Source of the DNA: an uncultured Bacilli bacterium
Lineage (GTDB): Bacteria; Bacillota_I; Bacilli_A; RF39; UBA660
Assembly (NCBI GenBank): GCA_949425635.1
Contig: CASPWD010000003.1
Location: forward strand, 62,001-126,000
Reading direction: 5' to 3'
DNA length: 64,000 nucleotides
Shown: positions 18,762-27,002 of the stretch, one piece after another
How the letters are laid out: each line of letters starts with the position of its first letter
How positions within the stretch are numbered: the stretch's first letter is position 1
Program-made: the position numbers and the translations under genes
Notes under the pieces: generated by a model
Told to the model about the DNA's origin: nothing
The model's database searches: none
The model's input: the letters and a program-made list of their open reading frames with translations, nothing else

Positions 18762-19751
18762 ATGAAAAATATTAAGAACTTAAAAGAAGATATATTGAAT
18801 AAGTCTGCTGGTAATTTATTTGTGTTTAATGGAACAGAGTGGGCTATAAAGAAACATTATATAGATAAAATAGCAGAGGATTATAAAGTTATAAAGTATT
18901 TAGATAATACAATAGATTTAGCAAATAATATGATTACAAAGGGTTTGTTTAAGAAGAAGACTTTATATGTAGTACCACATGACCTAGAATTTTTAAAAGC
19001 AACAGGAAAAGAATTTGATGAGATTATAAGAAAAGTAAAAAGTAGTGATAATGGTGCAATATGGATATATTCTGCTGAAATTCCAAAAACATTTATAACT
19101 CATTTTGATGAATATATAACAGATTTTGAGGAAGTAGAAGATGATATATTTAAAGAACTGATATTACATGAAATAAGTTTAAGACCAGACCATGTTAATA
19201 TGCTATGTATAAATTGTAAAAGAAATTATGGAATGGCATTGATGGAGATTGATAAGATAAAAAGTTATGCACAGTATGAAAATGTGTCAAATGATGTTGC
19301 TTTTGATGATTTATATATGCACGGATTACTAAATATAGAGAAGGAAAAATTTAGTTGCCAAGATTTTATGAATCATTTCTTAATAAAAGATTTTAAAGGA
19401 TTATATAAAAGTTTAAAAGCATTATATGATACAGACTTTAAAGATGTGTGGTATCATTTAGAAGAAATGGTACAAGATTTAAAGATTGCTTATTGTTTTG
19501 TTAAGTATGGGAAATGGGAAGGTGCTAAAAGAGCTTATGATGTTGAGAACTTATTTTGGGGTAGAATAAAAGAATTAAGAGATACCATTGCATTTAGTAC
19601 AATAGATTATAAAACTATATGTAATATCCCATGGACAGAAGATGATTTACAATGGTTAATTCTAAATATATCTAGGTATGATAGTTTGGTTAAACAGGGT
19701 AAAATAACAGATAGAGAAGTAATTGAAAATATATTCTATTATCTTGTATAA
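18762..19751 (+). CDS. Clamp-loader subunit, delta (HolA)-like
   Basis: No Walker motifs. The N-terminus (LFVFNGTEWAIKKHYIDKI) resembles the HolA opening, followed by a Rossmann-like AAA+ half and a helical collar. The 329 aa length fits HolA. Third gene in a DnaX/delta-prime/delta set. Identification rests on order, length and N-terminal layout, so it is moderate. Confidence 0.6.
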   Translation: MKNIKNLKEDILNKSAGNLFVFNGTEWAIKKHYIDKIAEDYKVIKYLDNTIDLANNMITKGLFKKKTLYVVPHDLEFLKATGKEFDEIIRKVKSSDNGAIWIYSAEIPKTFITHFDEYITDFEEVEDDIFKELILHEISLRPDHVNMLCINCKRNYGMALMEIDKIKSYAQYENVSNDVAFDDLYMHGLLNIEKEKFSCQDFMNHFLIKDFKGLYKSLKALYDTDFKDVWYHLEEMVQDLKIAYCFVKYGKWEGAKRAYDVENLFWGRIKELRDTIAFSTIDYKTICNIPWTEDDLQWLILNISRYDSLVKQGKITDREVIENIFYYLV

Positions 19752-19776
19752 GATTATATAAATTTTTATTAAACAC

Positions 19777-19805
19777 TTGACATATTTTAAAACTTATAGT
19801 AGTAT
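19777..19805 (+). promoter_or_regulatory. Conserved early-type promoter, copy 2
   Basis: TTGACA (19777-19782), the standard spacer, then TAGTAT as a weaker -10. Drives the small gene at 19851. Confidence 0.8.
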
Positions 19806-19850
19806 GTGATATGCTAATTATAAATTTTAAATTTGAAAGGTGGTGTAGCT

Positions 19851-20087
19851 ATGTCAATACAAAATAATACAGTTGCAGAAGTAATTAAGAAGTCTCTTGA
19901 AGATATTGGGCATCAAAATGTAAATGTTTGGTTTGAAGATTCTGATGGAGAAAATAAATACAGTGGAGGATGGGTTTTTACTTCTAATACTATTATAGAT
20001 GGTGTTGAACACAATTATTTTGATGTATTAGGAAATGATATAAATGATATTTCTTTAAATATTGAAAATTATAGAATTATCAAATAA
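19851..20087 (+). CDS. Small early protein, paralog A
   Basis: Start at ATG 19851 after GAAAGGTGG. 78 aa. Shares a clear pattern with the next gene: LED-x-GH-x-N-x2-VW, later GGW-x-F-x-SN, and a Tyr-Phe near the end. Function unknown; a terminator follows it. Confidence 0.7.
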   Translation: MSIQNNTVAEVIKKSLEDIGHQNVNVWFEDSDGENKYSGGWVFTSNTIIDGVEHNYFDVLGNDINDISLNIENYRIIK

Positions 20088-20099
20088 ATGTCAAATTTC

Positions 20100-20128
20100 A
20101 AGGAATTGTGTTATATACAATTCCTTTT
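20100..20128 (+). terminator. Rho-independent terminator
   Basis: Perfect 10-bp stem AAGGAATTGT / ACAATTCCTT with a 7-base loop and TTTT. Separates the two paralogs. Confidence 0.8.
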
Positions 20129-20146
20129 AAATATTCATAGAAAGAG

Positions 20147-20425
20147 ATGGTTTGTATGGGAAGATATACAGATAGGAATGTAAATAAGACAGCAAGAGCA
20201 GGTTATATAAGAAAACAATTAGAAGATTATGGACATAAGAATATAGAGGTATGGTGGGAACCTATACGAAGAGGTTGTGAAATGTCTGGTTATGAGGGTG
20301 GTTGGTTCTTTTGTAGTAACTGGTTAGATGAGAATGAAGAAGAGTACGATTATTTTGAACCAATAGGATATAATTTTCAAGAAGCATTGGAGAATATAAA
20401 AGAGTATGATTTAAGGGAGGATTAA
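20147..20425 (+). CDS. Small protein, paralog B
   Basis: Start ATG 20147 or 20156 (the second gives MGRYTDRN). Contains KQLEDYGHKNIEVWWE and GGWFFCSNW, matching paralog A closely, plus an acidic C-terminus. A tandem duplication, now separated by a terminator. No known function. Confidence 0.65.
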   Translation: MVCMGRYTDRNVNKTARAGYIRKQLEDYGHKNIEVWWEPIRRGCEMSGYEGGWFFCSNWLDENEEEYDYFEPIGYNFQEALENIKEYDLRED

Positions 20426-20426
20426 T

Positions 20427-20723
20427 ATGAACTTAGGGGAATTTAAGAAAAAGATTGATTATATGTATGAAAGATATGGTGGGGACATTGATGTTACAGT
20501 AGATATAATAGCAGACGAAGAATTAGATGATACTTTATATATAACAGAAAGTGATATATGGACAGAAGAAATAAGAGATGTAACAGAAGTATTAAATATT
20601 CCACCACACAGGCATAATACAGTAATAGATTTAGATAAAGAACCAGAGTTAGTTTCTGGTATATGTATTTCAAATCATATTATGGAAGATAATAATTGGG
20701 GGATGGTGAGTGATAATGTATAA
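20427..20723 (+). CDS. Hypothetical acidic protein, 98 aa
   Basis: GGGAGG before the ATG. Acidic, with about 20 Asp/Glu in the first 65 residues. Overlaps the SAM synthetase start by 8 bases, suggesting coupled translation. Confidence 0.6.
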   Translation: MNLGEFKKKIDYMYERYGGDIDVTVDIIADEELDDTLYITESDIWTEEIRDVTEVLNIPPHRHNTVIDLDKEPELVSGICISNHIMEDNNWGMVSDNV

Positions 20724-21912
20724 ACCAAAAAGAGGATTATGGACATCTGAGGATGTAAGTCCACAGCACCCAGACAGGGCTATGGATTTTGTTGCAGATT
20801 ATATTTTAGATAAATATGTAGAATTAGACCCAAAGGCTCATGTTGCAATAGATGGTACAAATAAAAATGAATGGGTTATCCTAACAGGAGAAATATCTTC
20901 AATAATAGAAGTAGATATAGAAGAATCTGTAAAGGAAGCATATAGAATTTTAGGTTATGAATTTGAACCAAGAATAATGAATTTAGTGTATAAACAATCT
21001 CCTGATATAGCACAAGGAATAGAAAAAGACGATGAAGAAATTGGTGCAGGTGACCAAGGGATAATGATAGGTTATGCAAATATAGAATCCGATGAGTATT
21101 TACCATTAGCCTTATACTTATCAAAAAGAATAATTAGTAGATTATATGAAGCAAAAGGACATTATCCATTTCTAAAAGGAGATATGAAGGCACAAGTTAC
21201 AATAGATTATGATAAAGATGAACCAGAGGTACATACAGTAGTTGTTGCTTGTCAACATACAGATACAGCTAATTACGAGGATTTACAAGAAACAATTAAA
21301 GATATAGTTAATAGGGTATTTGTTGCTGCGAAAGTAAAAGTGTCTGAAAATTTAATTTGGCACATTAATGGTACAGGTAAATTTGTTATTGGTGGACCAG
21401 AAGGTGATAGTGGAGAAGTTGGTAGAAAACTTATTTGTGATAGTTATGGTGGTTATGCAGCTATTGGTGGTGGAAATACACATGGAAAAGATGCAACAAA
21501 AGTAGATGCTTCAGGAGCTTATGCTACAAGATGGTTAGCAAAGAATATAGTTGCTGCAGGTTTATCTGATGAGTGTGAGGTTCAATTAGGATATGTTATA
21601 GGTGTAGCAGAACCTGTATCAATAAATGTAGACTTAAAAGGACAACAAAGAACAGATGTTACAGAAGAAGATATAGAAGATTATATTAAAAATAATATAT
21701 CATTATCTGTAAAGGGAATTATAGATAGATTTAATTTAAGAAGACCATTAAGACATGATTGGTCAAGACAGGGTTACACTGGGGATAATTCAAGTTGGGC
21801 TGGTGAGTTTGCTCCTTGGGAGAAATTAGATTTACAATTTGATTTAGATGTGCTAAAATTTAAGGTAGCTAAAGAAAAATTAGAAAGAGAGCTATATATG
21901 AAAGGGGAATAA
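20716..21912 (+). CDS. metK: S-adenosylmethionine synthetase
   Basis: Makes SAM from methionine and ATP. Start ATG 20716 (after GGTGAG). All hallmark blocks are present: TSEDVSPQHPDR at the N-terminus (usual form is GHPDK), GAGDQGIMIGYA, the phosphate loop GPEGDSGEVGRK, GGGNTHGKDATKVD, and KNIVAAG. 398 aa, close to bacterial MetK length. Catalytic His, Asp and Lys positions look intact, so it should be active. The PLP enzyme follows after two bases. Confidence 0.95.
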   Translation: MYKPKRGLWTSEDVSPQHPDRAMDFVADYILDKYVELDPKAHVAIDGTNKNEWVILTGEISSIIEVDIEESVKEAYRILGYEFEPRIMNLVYKQSPDIAQGIEKDDEEIGAGDQGIMIGYANIESDEYLPLALYLSKRIISRLYEAKGHYPFLKGDMKAQVTIDYDKDEPEVHTVVVACQHTDTANYEDLQETIKDIVNRVFVAAKVKVSENLIWHINGTGKFVIGGPEGDSGEVGRKLICDSYGGYAAIGGGNTHGKDATKVDASGAYATRWLAKNIVAAGLSDECEVQLGYVIGVAEPVSINVDLKGQQRTDVTEEDIEDYIKNNISLSVKGIIDRFNLRRPLRHDWSRQGYTGDNSSWAGEFAPWEKLDLQFDLDVLKFKVAKEKLERELYMKGE

Positions 21913-21914
21913 TA

Positions 21915-22703
21915 ATGACAGAAATACAAAAGGCAGGTAATTTATTATTTAAAAGAGATGACCTATTTGAATTCGGTGGTATGTATGGTGCAAAAGTAAG
22001 AGCAGCTAAAGTATTATGTGAAAAAGCAAAAGAAAATGGATATACAACTATTACTACTTTGGGTGCTAAATCTTCTCCCCAAATAAATATAATGGCAAGT
22101 GTTTGTAAAGAATTAGGTTTAAAAGCAGTAGGACATACAACTACATCTGAATTACAATTAGATATGAGAAGAGCAGTTGAAAAGGGTGCTGAGATAATTC
22201 AACATTCTTATGGATATACAAATGTACTAATAAAAAGGGCAAAAGAATATGCAGTAAATAATAATGCTTTTTACTTACCTTTCGGAATGGATGATAATAT
22301 TGCAGTTGAAACAACTGCTGCTGAAGTATCATCTATTCTACCATATATTGATGATATAAATAGAGTTGTTATTGTTGTTGGTTCTGGTATTAATCTTGCA
22401 GGTTTAATAAGAGGATTTATGAAATACAAAATAAATAAACCAATATTAGGTGTTCAGGTAGGATTTACAGGTGTACCTAAAATATTAGATAAGTATATTG
22501 GTGAGAATATATGGCAAAAACATTGTGAGTTGGTTACTGCAAAACAAAAGTATAATGACTACTCTGAATATACTAAAGTTAATGGAATTGATGTAGATAG
22601 TACCTATGAAGGGAAATGTGTACCATTTTTACAAAAAGGAGATTTATATTGGTTAATTGGTAAAAAGGAAAATCAACATCAAGGCAAAAGTATTGAAATT
22701 TAA
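21915..22703 (+). CDS. PLP-dependent enzyme, ACC deaminase / D-cysteine desulfhydrase-like
   Basis: Fold type II PLP enzyme. The probable Schiff-base lysine is in YGAKVRAAK (about residue 26), matching the family's G-N-K-x-R-K. The SSPQINIMASVCKELGL segment and the phosphate cup GSGINLAGLIRG follow in family order. 262 aa is short for the family (about 330). Two-base spacing after metK implies joint translation and perhaps a SAM-linked pathway (inference). Substrate unknown. Confidence 0.75.
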   Translation: MTEIQKAGNLLFKRDDLFEFGGMYGAKVRAAKVLCEKAKENGYTTITTLGAKSSPQINIMASVCKELGLKAVGHTTTSELQLDMRRAVEKGAEIIQHSYGYTNVLIKRAKEYAVNNNAFYLPFGMDDNIAVETTAAEVSSILPYIDDINRVVIVVGSGINLAGLIRGFMKYKINKPILGVQVGFTGVPKILDKYIGENIWQKHCELVTAKQKYNDYSEYTKVNGIDVDSTYEGKCVPFLQKGDLYWLIGKKENQHQGKSIEI

Positions 22704-22732
22704 TATAATTTGAAAATATTTTACATAATTTA

Positions 22733-22761
22733 TTGACATTGTGTAAAATATATGTTAAAAT
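22733..22761 (+). promoter_or_regulatory. Sigma70-like promoter without the conserved spacer
   Basis: TTGACA, 17 bases, TAAAAT. The spacer differs from the conserved family and includes TGTAAAATAT. A transcript from here would reach the hairpin at 22834 without an evident ORF, so it may make a short RNA. Confidence 0.5.
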
Positions 22762-22769
22762 GAAACAAG

Positions 22770-22874
22770 GTGATTGAAATAGAGTTCATTCTTATATTTC
22801 GAATAATTGCCTATACATATTAAATTTAAAAACTGCAATAAAAGGTAGAGAATTAAACTCTACCTTTTATTGCA
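22770..22874 (+). ncRNA. Candidate small RNA
   Basis: About 105 bases between the promoter at 22733 and the end of a perfect 17-bp hairpin. No ORF with a ribosome site is present. Judged only from promoter-hairpin spacing. Confidence 0.35.
22834..22874. terminator. Perfect 17-bp hairpin, probable terminator
   Basis: TGCAATAAAAGGTAGAG and its exact complement around a 7-base loop. The downstream tract (TCTTAATT) is only partly T-rich, so it may also act as a bidirectional insulator between the metK unit and the sigma genes. Confidence 0.6.
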
Positions 22875-22890
22875 TCTTAATTACATGAAT

Positions 22891-22923
22891 TTTTTGTAAT
22901 ATTTTTGTAATATTTTTGTCATA
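22891..22923 (+). repeat. Three tandem 11-bp repeats (TTTTTGTAATA x2, TTTTTGTCATA)
   Basis: Direct repeats at exact one-helical-turn spacing, 31 bases upstream of a promoter. Period and position suggest a protein-binding array controlling the sigma-like genes, or iterons. Region 22704-23033 holds no gene. Confidence 0.6.
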
Positions 22924-22953
22924 AAACTGTAATAATTTTTTTATAAAATCCTA

Positions 22954-22982
22954 TTGACATATTTTGAAATTATATATAAACT
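22954..22982 (+). promoter_or_regulatory. Divergent member of the early promoter family
   Basis: TTGACA, spacer TATTTTGAAATTATATA, TAAACT. The first seven spacer bases match the family; the rest drifts. Drives the gene at 23034. Confidence 0.65.
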
Positions 22983-23033
22983 AATACCAGTTTTTAAATT
23001 TAAAAATTTAATATGTATAGGAGGGTTATTCTT

Positions 23034-24038
23034 ATGGCAAGTAATCAATTACCTGTTGCTGAAAAGGCAAGAATAATATCTGAAACTTTTGTAGTTCCAG
23101 AAAAGGATGTAGAAAGAATTAAAGGGAAATCTTTAGAAAGTTGTACCAAATTAGAAGAATTTATACATAATGGTAATACTAAAATTCCATTTGATATGGT
23201 GAGGGAGGTGCAAAAGAAACAAGTTGCAGATTGTTCACCATTGGAATTAAAAATAAGATACAATGACCCTGATTTAGGTAAATTACCAAATTGGGTAGAT
23301 TTAGATAAAGTAGACACTATAATAAAAAAAGTTGTAAATTCAACATGGACAGGACAACTAGAACCAGTCTATTTTAGGGAAGATATTTATAGTGCTTGTT
23401 GGGAACATATTCTTTTAAAGTCTAAACAAATCTGTGATGTTGGAAAAGATGATTATGAAAGATTTATATGTCATCTTGCAAAATGGCATACAAGTAATTT
23501 TTATTATTATCATGAAAAACATAGTAAGTATGTTAATTTTAAATTAAAGGCAGATACAGATGTTGGTACATACAAAGGTAAAGGAAAAGATACTATAAGT
23601 AGACTTCCAGAAGTAATATATAATTTGAATGAAGTAGATAAAGAAATTAAAGAACAAGAAAAATTTGTTTACATAGAAGATAGAAACAGAAATGAACAAG
23701 AAAATTATATATTAGATGTATTAGAAGAAGAGATGGATATGCTGAATACAATAAAATCAATAAAGGATGTTACATTAAGAGATTTATTGAGTATTGCATC
23801 ATATTTATTAGCACATTTAGATAGTTTTGAAGAATTGTATCAAGAAGCAGTAGATAGGTTGTCTGAAACAGAAAGAAAGAAATTCTTTGAAATAATACAT
23901 AATAAAGATGGGAGGAAGTTTGACTTTAAGAAAATTGCCAAAATCATAGTTGGCAAAGAAACTAATGCCTATTTAGTAATTATAAAGGATTATTTGCATG
24001 ATTTAATTGCTAATTCAAAAAAATTAGCAGAAGTTTAA
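23034..24038 (+). CDS. Possible divergent sigma-like protein, 334 aa
   Basis: Start ATG 23034, 9 bases after AGGAGG. The middle (about residues 95-165) has the layout of sigma70 region 2: helix, then YFREDIYSACWEHILLK, then a Trp-rich stretch like FICHLAKWHTSNF. C-terminal half is helical. Directly followed by a clear sigma factor. Sigma assignment is low-confidence inference. Confidence 0.4.
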   Translation: MASNQLPVAEKARIISETFVVPEKDVERIKGKSLESCTKLEEFIHNGNTKIPFDMVREVQKKQVADCSPLELKIRYNDPDLGKLPNWVDLDKVDTIIKKVVNSTWTGQLEPVYFREDIYSACWEHILLKSKQICDVGKDDYERFICHLAKWHTSNFYYYHEKHSKYVNFKLKADTDVGTYKGKGKDTISRLPEVIYNLNEVDKEIKEQEKFVYIEDRNRNEQENYILDVLEEEMDMLNTIKSIKDVTLRDLLSIASYLLAHLDSFEELYQEAVDRLSETERKKFFEIIHNKDGRKFDFKKIAKIIVGKETNAYLVIIKDYLHDLIANSKKLAEV

Positions 24039-24072
24039 ATATTTTACATATATTTATAAAATTTTACATTAA

Positions 24073-24104
24073 AAGATGTTATAATATATAGAAGATGTTT
24101 TAAT
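24073..24104 (+). promoter_or_regulatory. Two class 2 motifs in tandem
   Basis: AAGATGTTATAAT (24073-24085) and AAGATGTTTTAAT (24092-24104), 19 bases apart, in the 155-base gap before the sigma gene. ATTTTACAT repeats lie just upstream. Confidence 0.55.
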
Positions 24105-24193
24105 TACACTATTTTTGAATACTATATTATCTCCTTAGAGAATACTTTATATGATTTTAGAACATTATGTGTATATCTTATGGGGGTATTGTT

Positions 24194-24838
24194 ATGAGTA
24201 ATTCAGAAGATGGTAACAATAGTCTGGAGCTTACACATGATGAGGCTCTAGAACTATTTGAAAAAAATAAAGCACTTGCTGAAAGTTTTGCAAAGAAATA
24301 TTATAAAACAGGATATTGGGAGTTTGACCATGCATTGCAAATTGCTTATGAAGGATTGTGGAGAGCATGTGTTCATTACAAGCCATCAAAAGGTTTTCAA
24401 CTTTCAACATTGGCTTGGAGAATAATGACAAATAGATTTATAGAAGAACAGAAAGAGAAAGACAGACAACCAAGTATTGCGTTTAGTTTAGATGAATTTT
24501 CTGTTGTTGATGGATTAGATGAAGGAAATCTTCCAATAGCATTAATGGATGTATTAGAAGATGATTATAGTAATATAGACAGGATGGAAGAACAAGAAAA
24601 TTTAAAAGATTTGAAACAAGATATTGTTTATATATTAGATGACATAGCAGAGGAACTTAAAGTTTCAAAAAGAGTTATAAAGACTGCTTATATGTGTTTA
24701 AATGAACAAATCTTATATAAAAATCAGCAGGAAACTAAACAAGAGTTAAATAATTTATCTAAACTTGTTGGAACATCTTTGATTAGAAAAGTAAAAGTTA
24801 TGCTACAAGAGAGATTATCAGATTTAGATTATAATTAA
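24194..24838 (+). CDS. Phage RNA polymerase sigma factor, sigma70 region 2 type
   Basis: Start ATG 24194 after GGGGG. Region 2 is plain: LAESFAKKYYKTG, then FDHALQIAYEGLWRACVHY, then KGFQLSTLAWRIMTNRFIEEQ (the core-binding and -10 melting helices). The C-terminal part is helical but has only a weak region 4. 214 aa. Should redirect host RNA polymerase to later phage promoters. Confidence 0.8.
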   Translation: MSNSEDGNNSLELTHDEALELFEKNKALAESFAKKYYKTGYWEFDHALQIAYEGLWRACVHYKPSKGFQLSTLAWRIMTNRFIEEQKEKDRQPSIAFSLDEFSVVDGLDEGNLPIALMDVLEDDYSNIDRMEEQENLKDLKQDIVYILDDIAEELKVSKRVIKTAYMCLNEQILYKNQQETKQELNNLSKLVGTSLIRKVKVMLQERLSDLDYN

Positions 24839-24850
24839 AGATGTTATATA
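24838..24850 (+). promoter_or_regulatory. Class 2 motif (AAGATGTTATATA)
   Basis: Overlaps the sigma stop (TAAAGATG) and lies 34 bases before the next ATG. Confidence 0.5.
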
Positions 24851-24883
24851 TAATGTAAGATTTTAAAGAAAGGTAGATGTAAA

Positions 24884-25558
24884 ATGTCAAATAGTTTGAT
24901 AGAAGAAACAAAGAAAAAATATGAGGATGAAATTAATAGGTTAAGAGATGTTGCAGAAGCAACACAAGAATTATACCAAAGACAATTTAATGAAATAAAA
25001 AATCAAGAAAAAATACTTGTTGATGAATACAATACTAAAATACAAGAAATTACAATAGGTATTGAAAGATTAAGAGGGGCTTATACTGCAATAGTTGATA
25101 TGGAAGAAGGGAAAGACCCAACATTAGTAACAAATGGAATGTTATCTGATAGTAAAATAGATAATACAGAAACAGAACCTGTTGAAGATAGCACAGTAGA
25201 AGATAAGACAGGAATTAGTGAAGAAGTAAAACAAAAGGCACATAAAGCAGTTAGCAAAGCAATGGAAAAAGATTTAGTGACACCTTATAAAGAATTTGCT
25301 GAATCTGAATTAGGTAAAGAAACAGCAGTAAAAGATGTTAAAAAAATAGTATCAAAAGTACCTGAACCAGAACTAGCAAAACCACATAAGAATGATGGAA
25401 GTACATTAACACCAGATGAAGCAGAGGCATTAAAAAGTGTAATAAATGGTGCAGAAGATGTATCTACAAAATCTACTAATTTTGAAGGAAATATAGAAAA
25501 AGAAGTAGACCCAAAAGATATACCTGACTATTTGAAAGAAGAATATAATGCAAAATAA
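24884..25558 (+). CDS. Coiled-coil protein, 224 aa
   Basis: Residues 1-70 form a clear coiled coil (KKKYEDEINRLRDVAEATQ and onward). The rest is acidic and probably disordered, ending with KDIPDYLKEEYNAK. No enzyme motif. Could be an adaptor or scaffold; not recognised. Confidence 0.65.
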   Translation: MSNSLIEETKKKYEDEINRLRDVAEATQELYQRQFNEIKNQEKILVDEYNTKIQEITIGIERLRGAYTAIVDMEEGKDPTLVTNGMLSDSKIDNTETEPVEDSTVEDKTGISEEVKQKAHKAVSKAMEKDLVTPYKEFAESELGKETAVKDVKKIVSKVPEPELAKPHKNDGSTLTPDEAEALKSVINGAEDVSTKSTNFEGNIEKEVDPKDIPDYLKEEYNAK

Positions 25559-25569
25559 GATGTTAATAT
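25557..25569 (+). promoter_or_regulatory. Class 2 motif (AAGATGTTAATAT)
   Basis: Shares AAGATGTTA with the family and again overlaps a stop codon; weaker -10 core. Confidence 0.4.
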
Positions 25570-25581
25570 AGAGGTGTTAAT

Positions 25582-26124
25582 ATGAATAGTAATGATGTGT
25601 GGAAGCATAATGTAGAAGGTATTATAGAAAATATTAAGAAGGAATCAAAACTTACTATCCTATTTAAAAAGTTTGATGGTATAACTTTTGAATGTAGAAC
25701 ACCTATTGACGGAGATATAAATGCTGCAATTCATGAGATGGAAGAAATATTAAATAAAAATGATTTAGTACCATTTCAAATTGAAACTAATAAAGAAGTT
25801 TCTAATGCTTATATAGTACAATTTCCTGAATTGGATGTTATATATAGTAATGAAGAAAAAATAAATATGTATAAAATGATATTTAAGTTTCTATTGGACA
25901 ATATAAATCAAAATAGAAAGGAACCAGTTTCAAAAGGATTTATATTAGATTCCAAAGACATATATATAAAACAAACAATTCAGGCATTTGCAAGAAGTAA
26001 TCTTAATAGATACAAAATGAATGTTACAGACTTATTAAATGATATTGAATATAGAAATCATTTAGAATCATTCTTTGTTAGATATGTAGATGATTACATG
26101 AAGGATAAGGTTTTGACTGAATAA
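25582..26124 (+). CDS. Hypothetical protein, 180 aa
   Basis: GAGGTG before the ATG. Mixed alpha/beta, soluble, no recognised motif. Ends two bases before the next reading frame's start region. Confidence 0.65.
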   Translation: MNSNDVWKHNVEGIIENIKKESKLTILFKKFDGITFECRTPIDGDINAAIHEMEEILNKNDLVPFQIETNKEVSNAYIVQFPELDVIYSNEEKINMYKMIFKFLLDNINQNRKEPVSKGFILDSKDIYIKQTIQAFARSNLNRYKMNVTDLLNDIEYRNHLESFFVRYVDDYMKDKVLTE

Positions 26125-26134
26125 GGTGATTATA

Positions 26135-26350
26135 ATGAAGATTTTAGTTATGGTTGAATTATTATTAATATTGATAGTATTTTCAATAAAATATATAATA
26201 AGACTATATCAAAAACATAAAGATAAAACTAGGGTAAAAACTGTTTTAAATTATTTACATCAAAAAACAGGAAACATAGAAGTAGAAAAACTACAAAAGA
26301 TGTTAGGAGTTGGTGATGATGCAATTAAGAATAAGAACAAAAAAAGATAA
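26135..26350 (+). CDS. Small membrane-anchored protein, 71 aa
   Basis: Start ATG 26135 after AAGGTGAT. One hydrophobic segment (about residues 3-24, MVELLLILIVFSIKYII), followed by a basic cytoplasmic-type tail. Function unknown. Confidence 0.6.
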   Translation: MKILVMVELLLILIVFSIKYIIRLYQKHKDKTRVKTVLNYLHQKTGNIEVEKLQKMLGVGDDAIKNKNKKR

Positions 26351-26513
26351 TGAAGATATGTATGTTATATTAAGTAATCATATTCCACAGTATAAAGAAT
26401 TTATAGATATTGGTGAACATAGATTTATTGTAGAATATGTAACACATGTTGTAGATGATACTACATTCGATGTTATTACAGATGTTATAATATATGTAAA
26501 AGAAATTTATTAG
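26316..26513 (+). CDS. Hypothetical protein, about 65 aa
   Basis: Start at ATG 26316 or 26319 after AGGAG, overlapping the end of the membrane gene in another frame. Beta-rich pattern. Unknown function; last gene before a noncoding repeat region. Confidence 0.55.
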   Translation: MMQLRIRTKKDNEDMYVILSNHIPQYKEFIDIGEHRFIVEYVTHVVDDTTFDVITDVIIYVKEIY

Positions 26514-26524
26514 ATTGGTTATAT

Positions 26525-26581
26525 GGTTAAAGAAGTTCCTATTAGAGAGATACTGATAATATCTTAACAATACTTCTCACC
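26525..26581 (+). ncRNA. Structured RNA element, copy 1
   Basis: Begins GGTTAAAGAAGTTCCTATT and ends ATACTTCTCACC. GGT/ACC and GAAGT/ACTTC at the two ends pair, closing a 57-base element with an inner AGATA/TATCT hairpin. Confidence 0.5.
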
Positions 26582-26597
26582 TATAATATAAAGTCTT

Positions 26598-26688
26598 GGT
26601 TAAAGAAGTTCCTATTCAACAATAAAAAACATTGGGTACAAATGTGACTATTTCCCATTGTGGAAAATAGCACAGAATACTTCTCACC
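26598..26688 (+). ncRNA. Structured RNA element, copy 2
   Basis: Same 5' (19 bases) and 3' (12 bases) ends as copy 1, but a different 60-base interior with two hairpins (ACATT/AATGT and CTATTT...AAATAG). Conserved closing stem with a variable inside is the mark of a selected RNA. Confidence 0.5.
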
Positions 26689-26719
26689 AGACATATAAGC
26701 AATATTAGAATTTATTATA

Positions 26720-26870
26720 ATTTCTCTTGCAAGAGTTCCTTTTTCGGAGAGGTTTTCCATGAGCTTTTGAAAATCATGTTATGTAGAAATAGGATGAGTG
26801 AAGAGTTATTTGGTAAAGGAAAGATTAAAAGAGTTCCTATTTAAAAGATGAAAATTTATCAGATTATTGA
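26720..26870 (+). other. Noncoding region with two more AGTTCCT boxes
   Basis: AAGAGTTCCT occurs at 26731 and again near 26829, matching the box in the two upstream elements. A 12-base palindrome CTCTTGCAAGAG lies beside the first. No credible gene in 26514-27029; a weak 74-codon frame from 26867 has no ribosome site and overlaps the next real gene. Confidence 0.4.
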
Positions 26871-27002
26871 CCCATATTCTAATTTTAGTTAGAATGGTTG
26901 ATAATCAAGCAGTTGTTACTCTTCATCGCAATATTGCTTCTTTAATTTTAAATAATTTATTAAAAACCAATTTCATTATGATTTTGGTTTTTCTATATTA
27001 TA

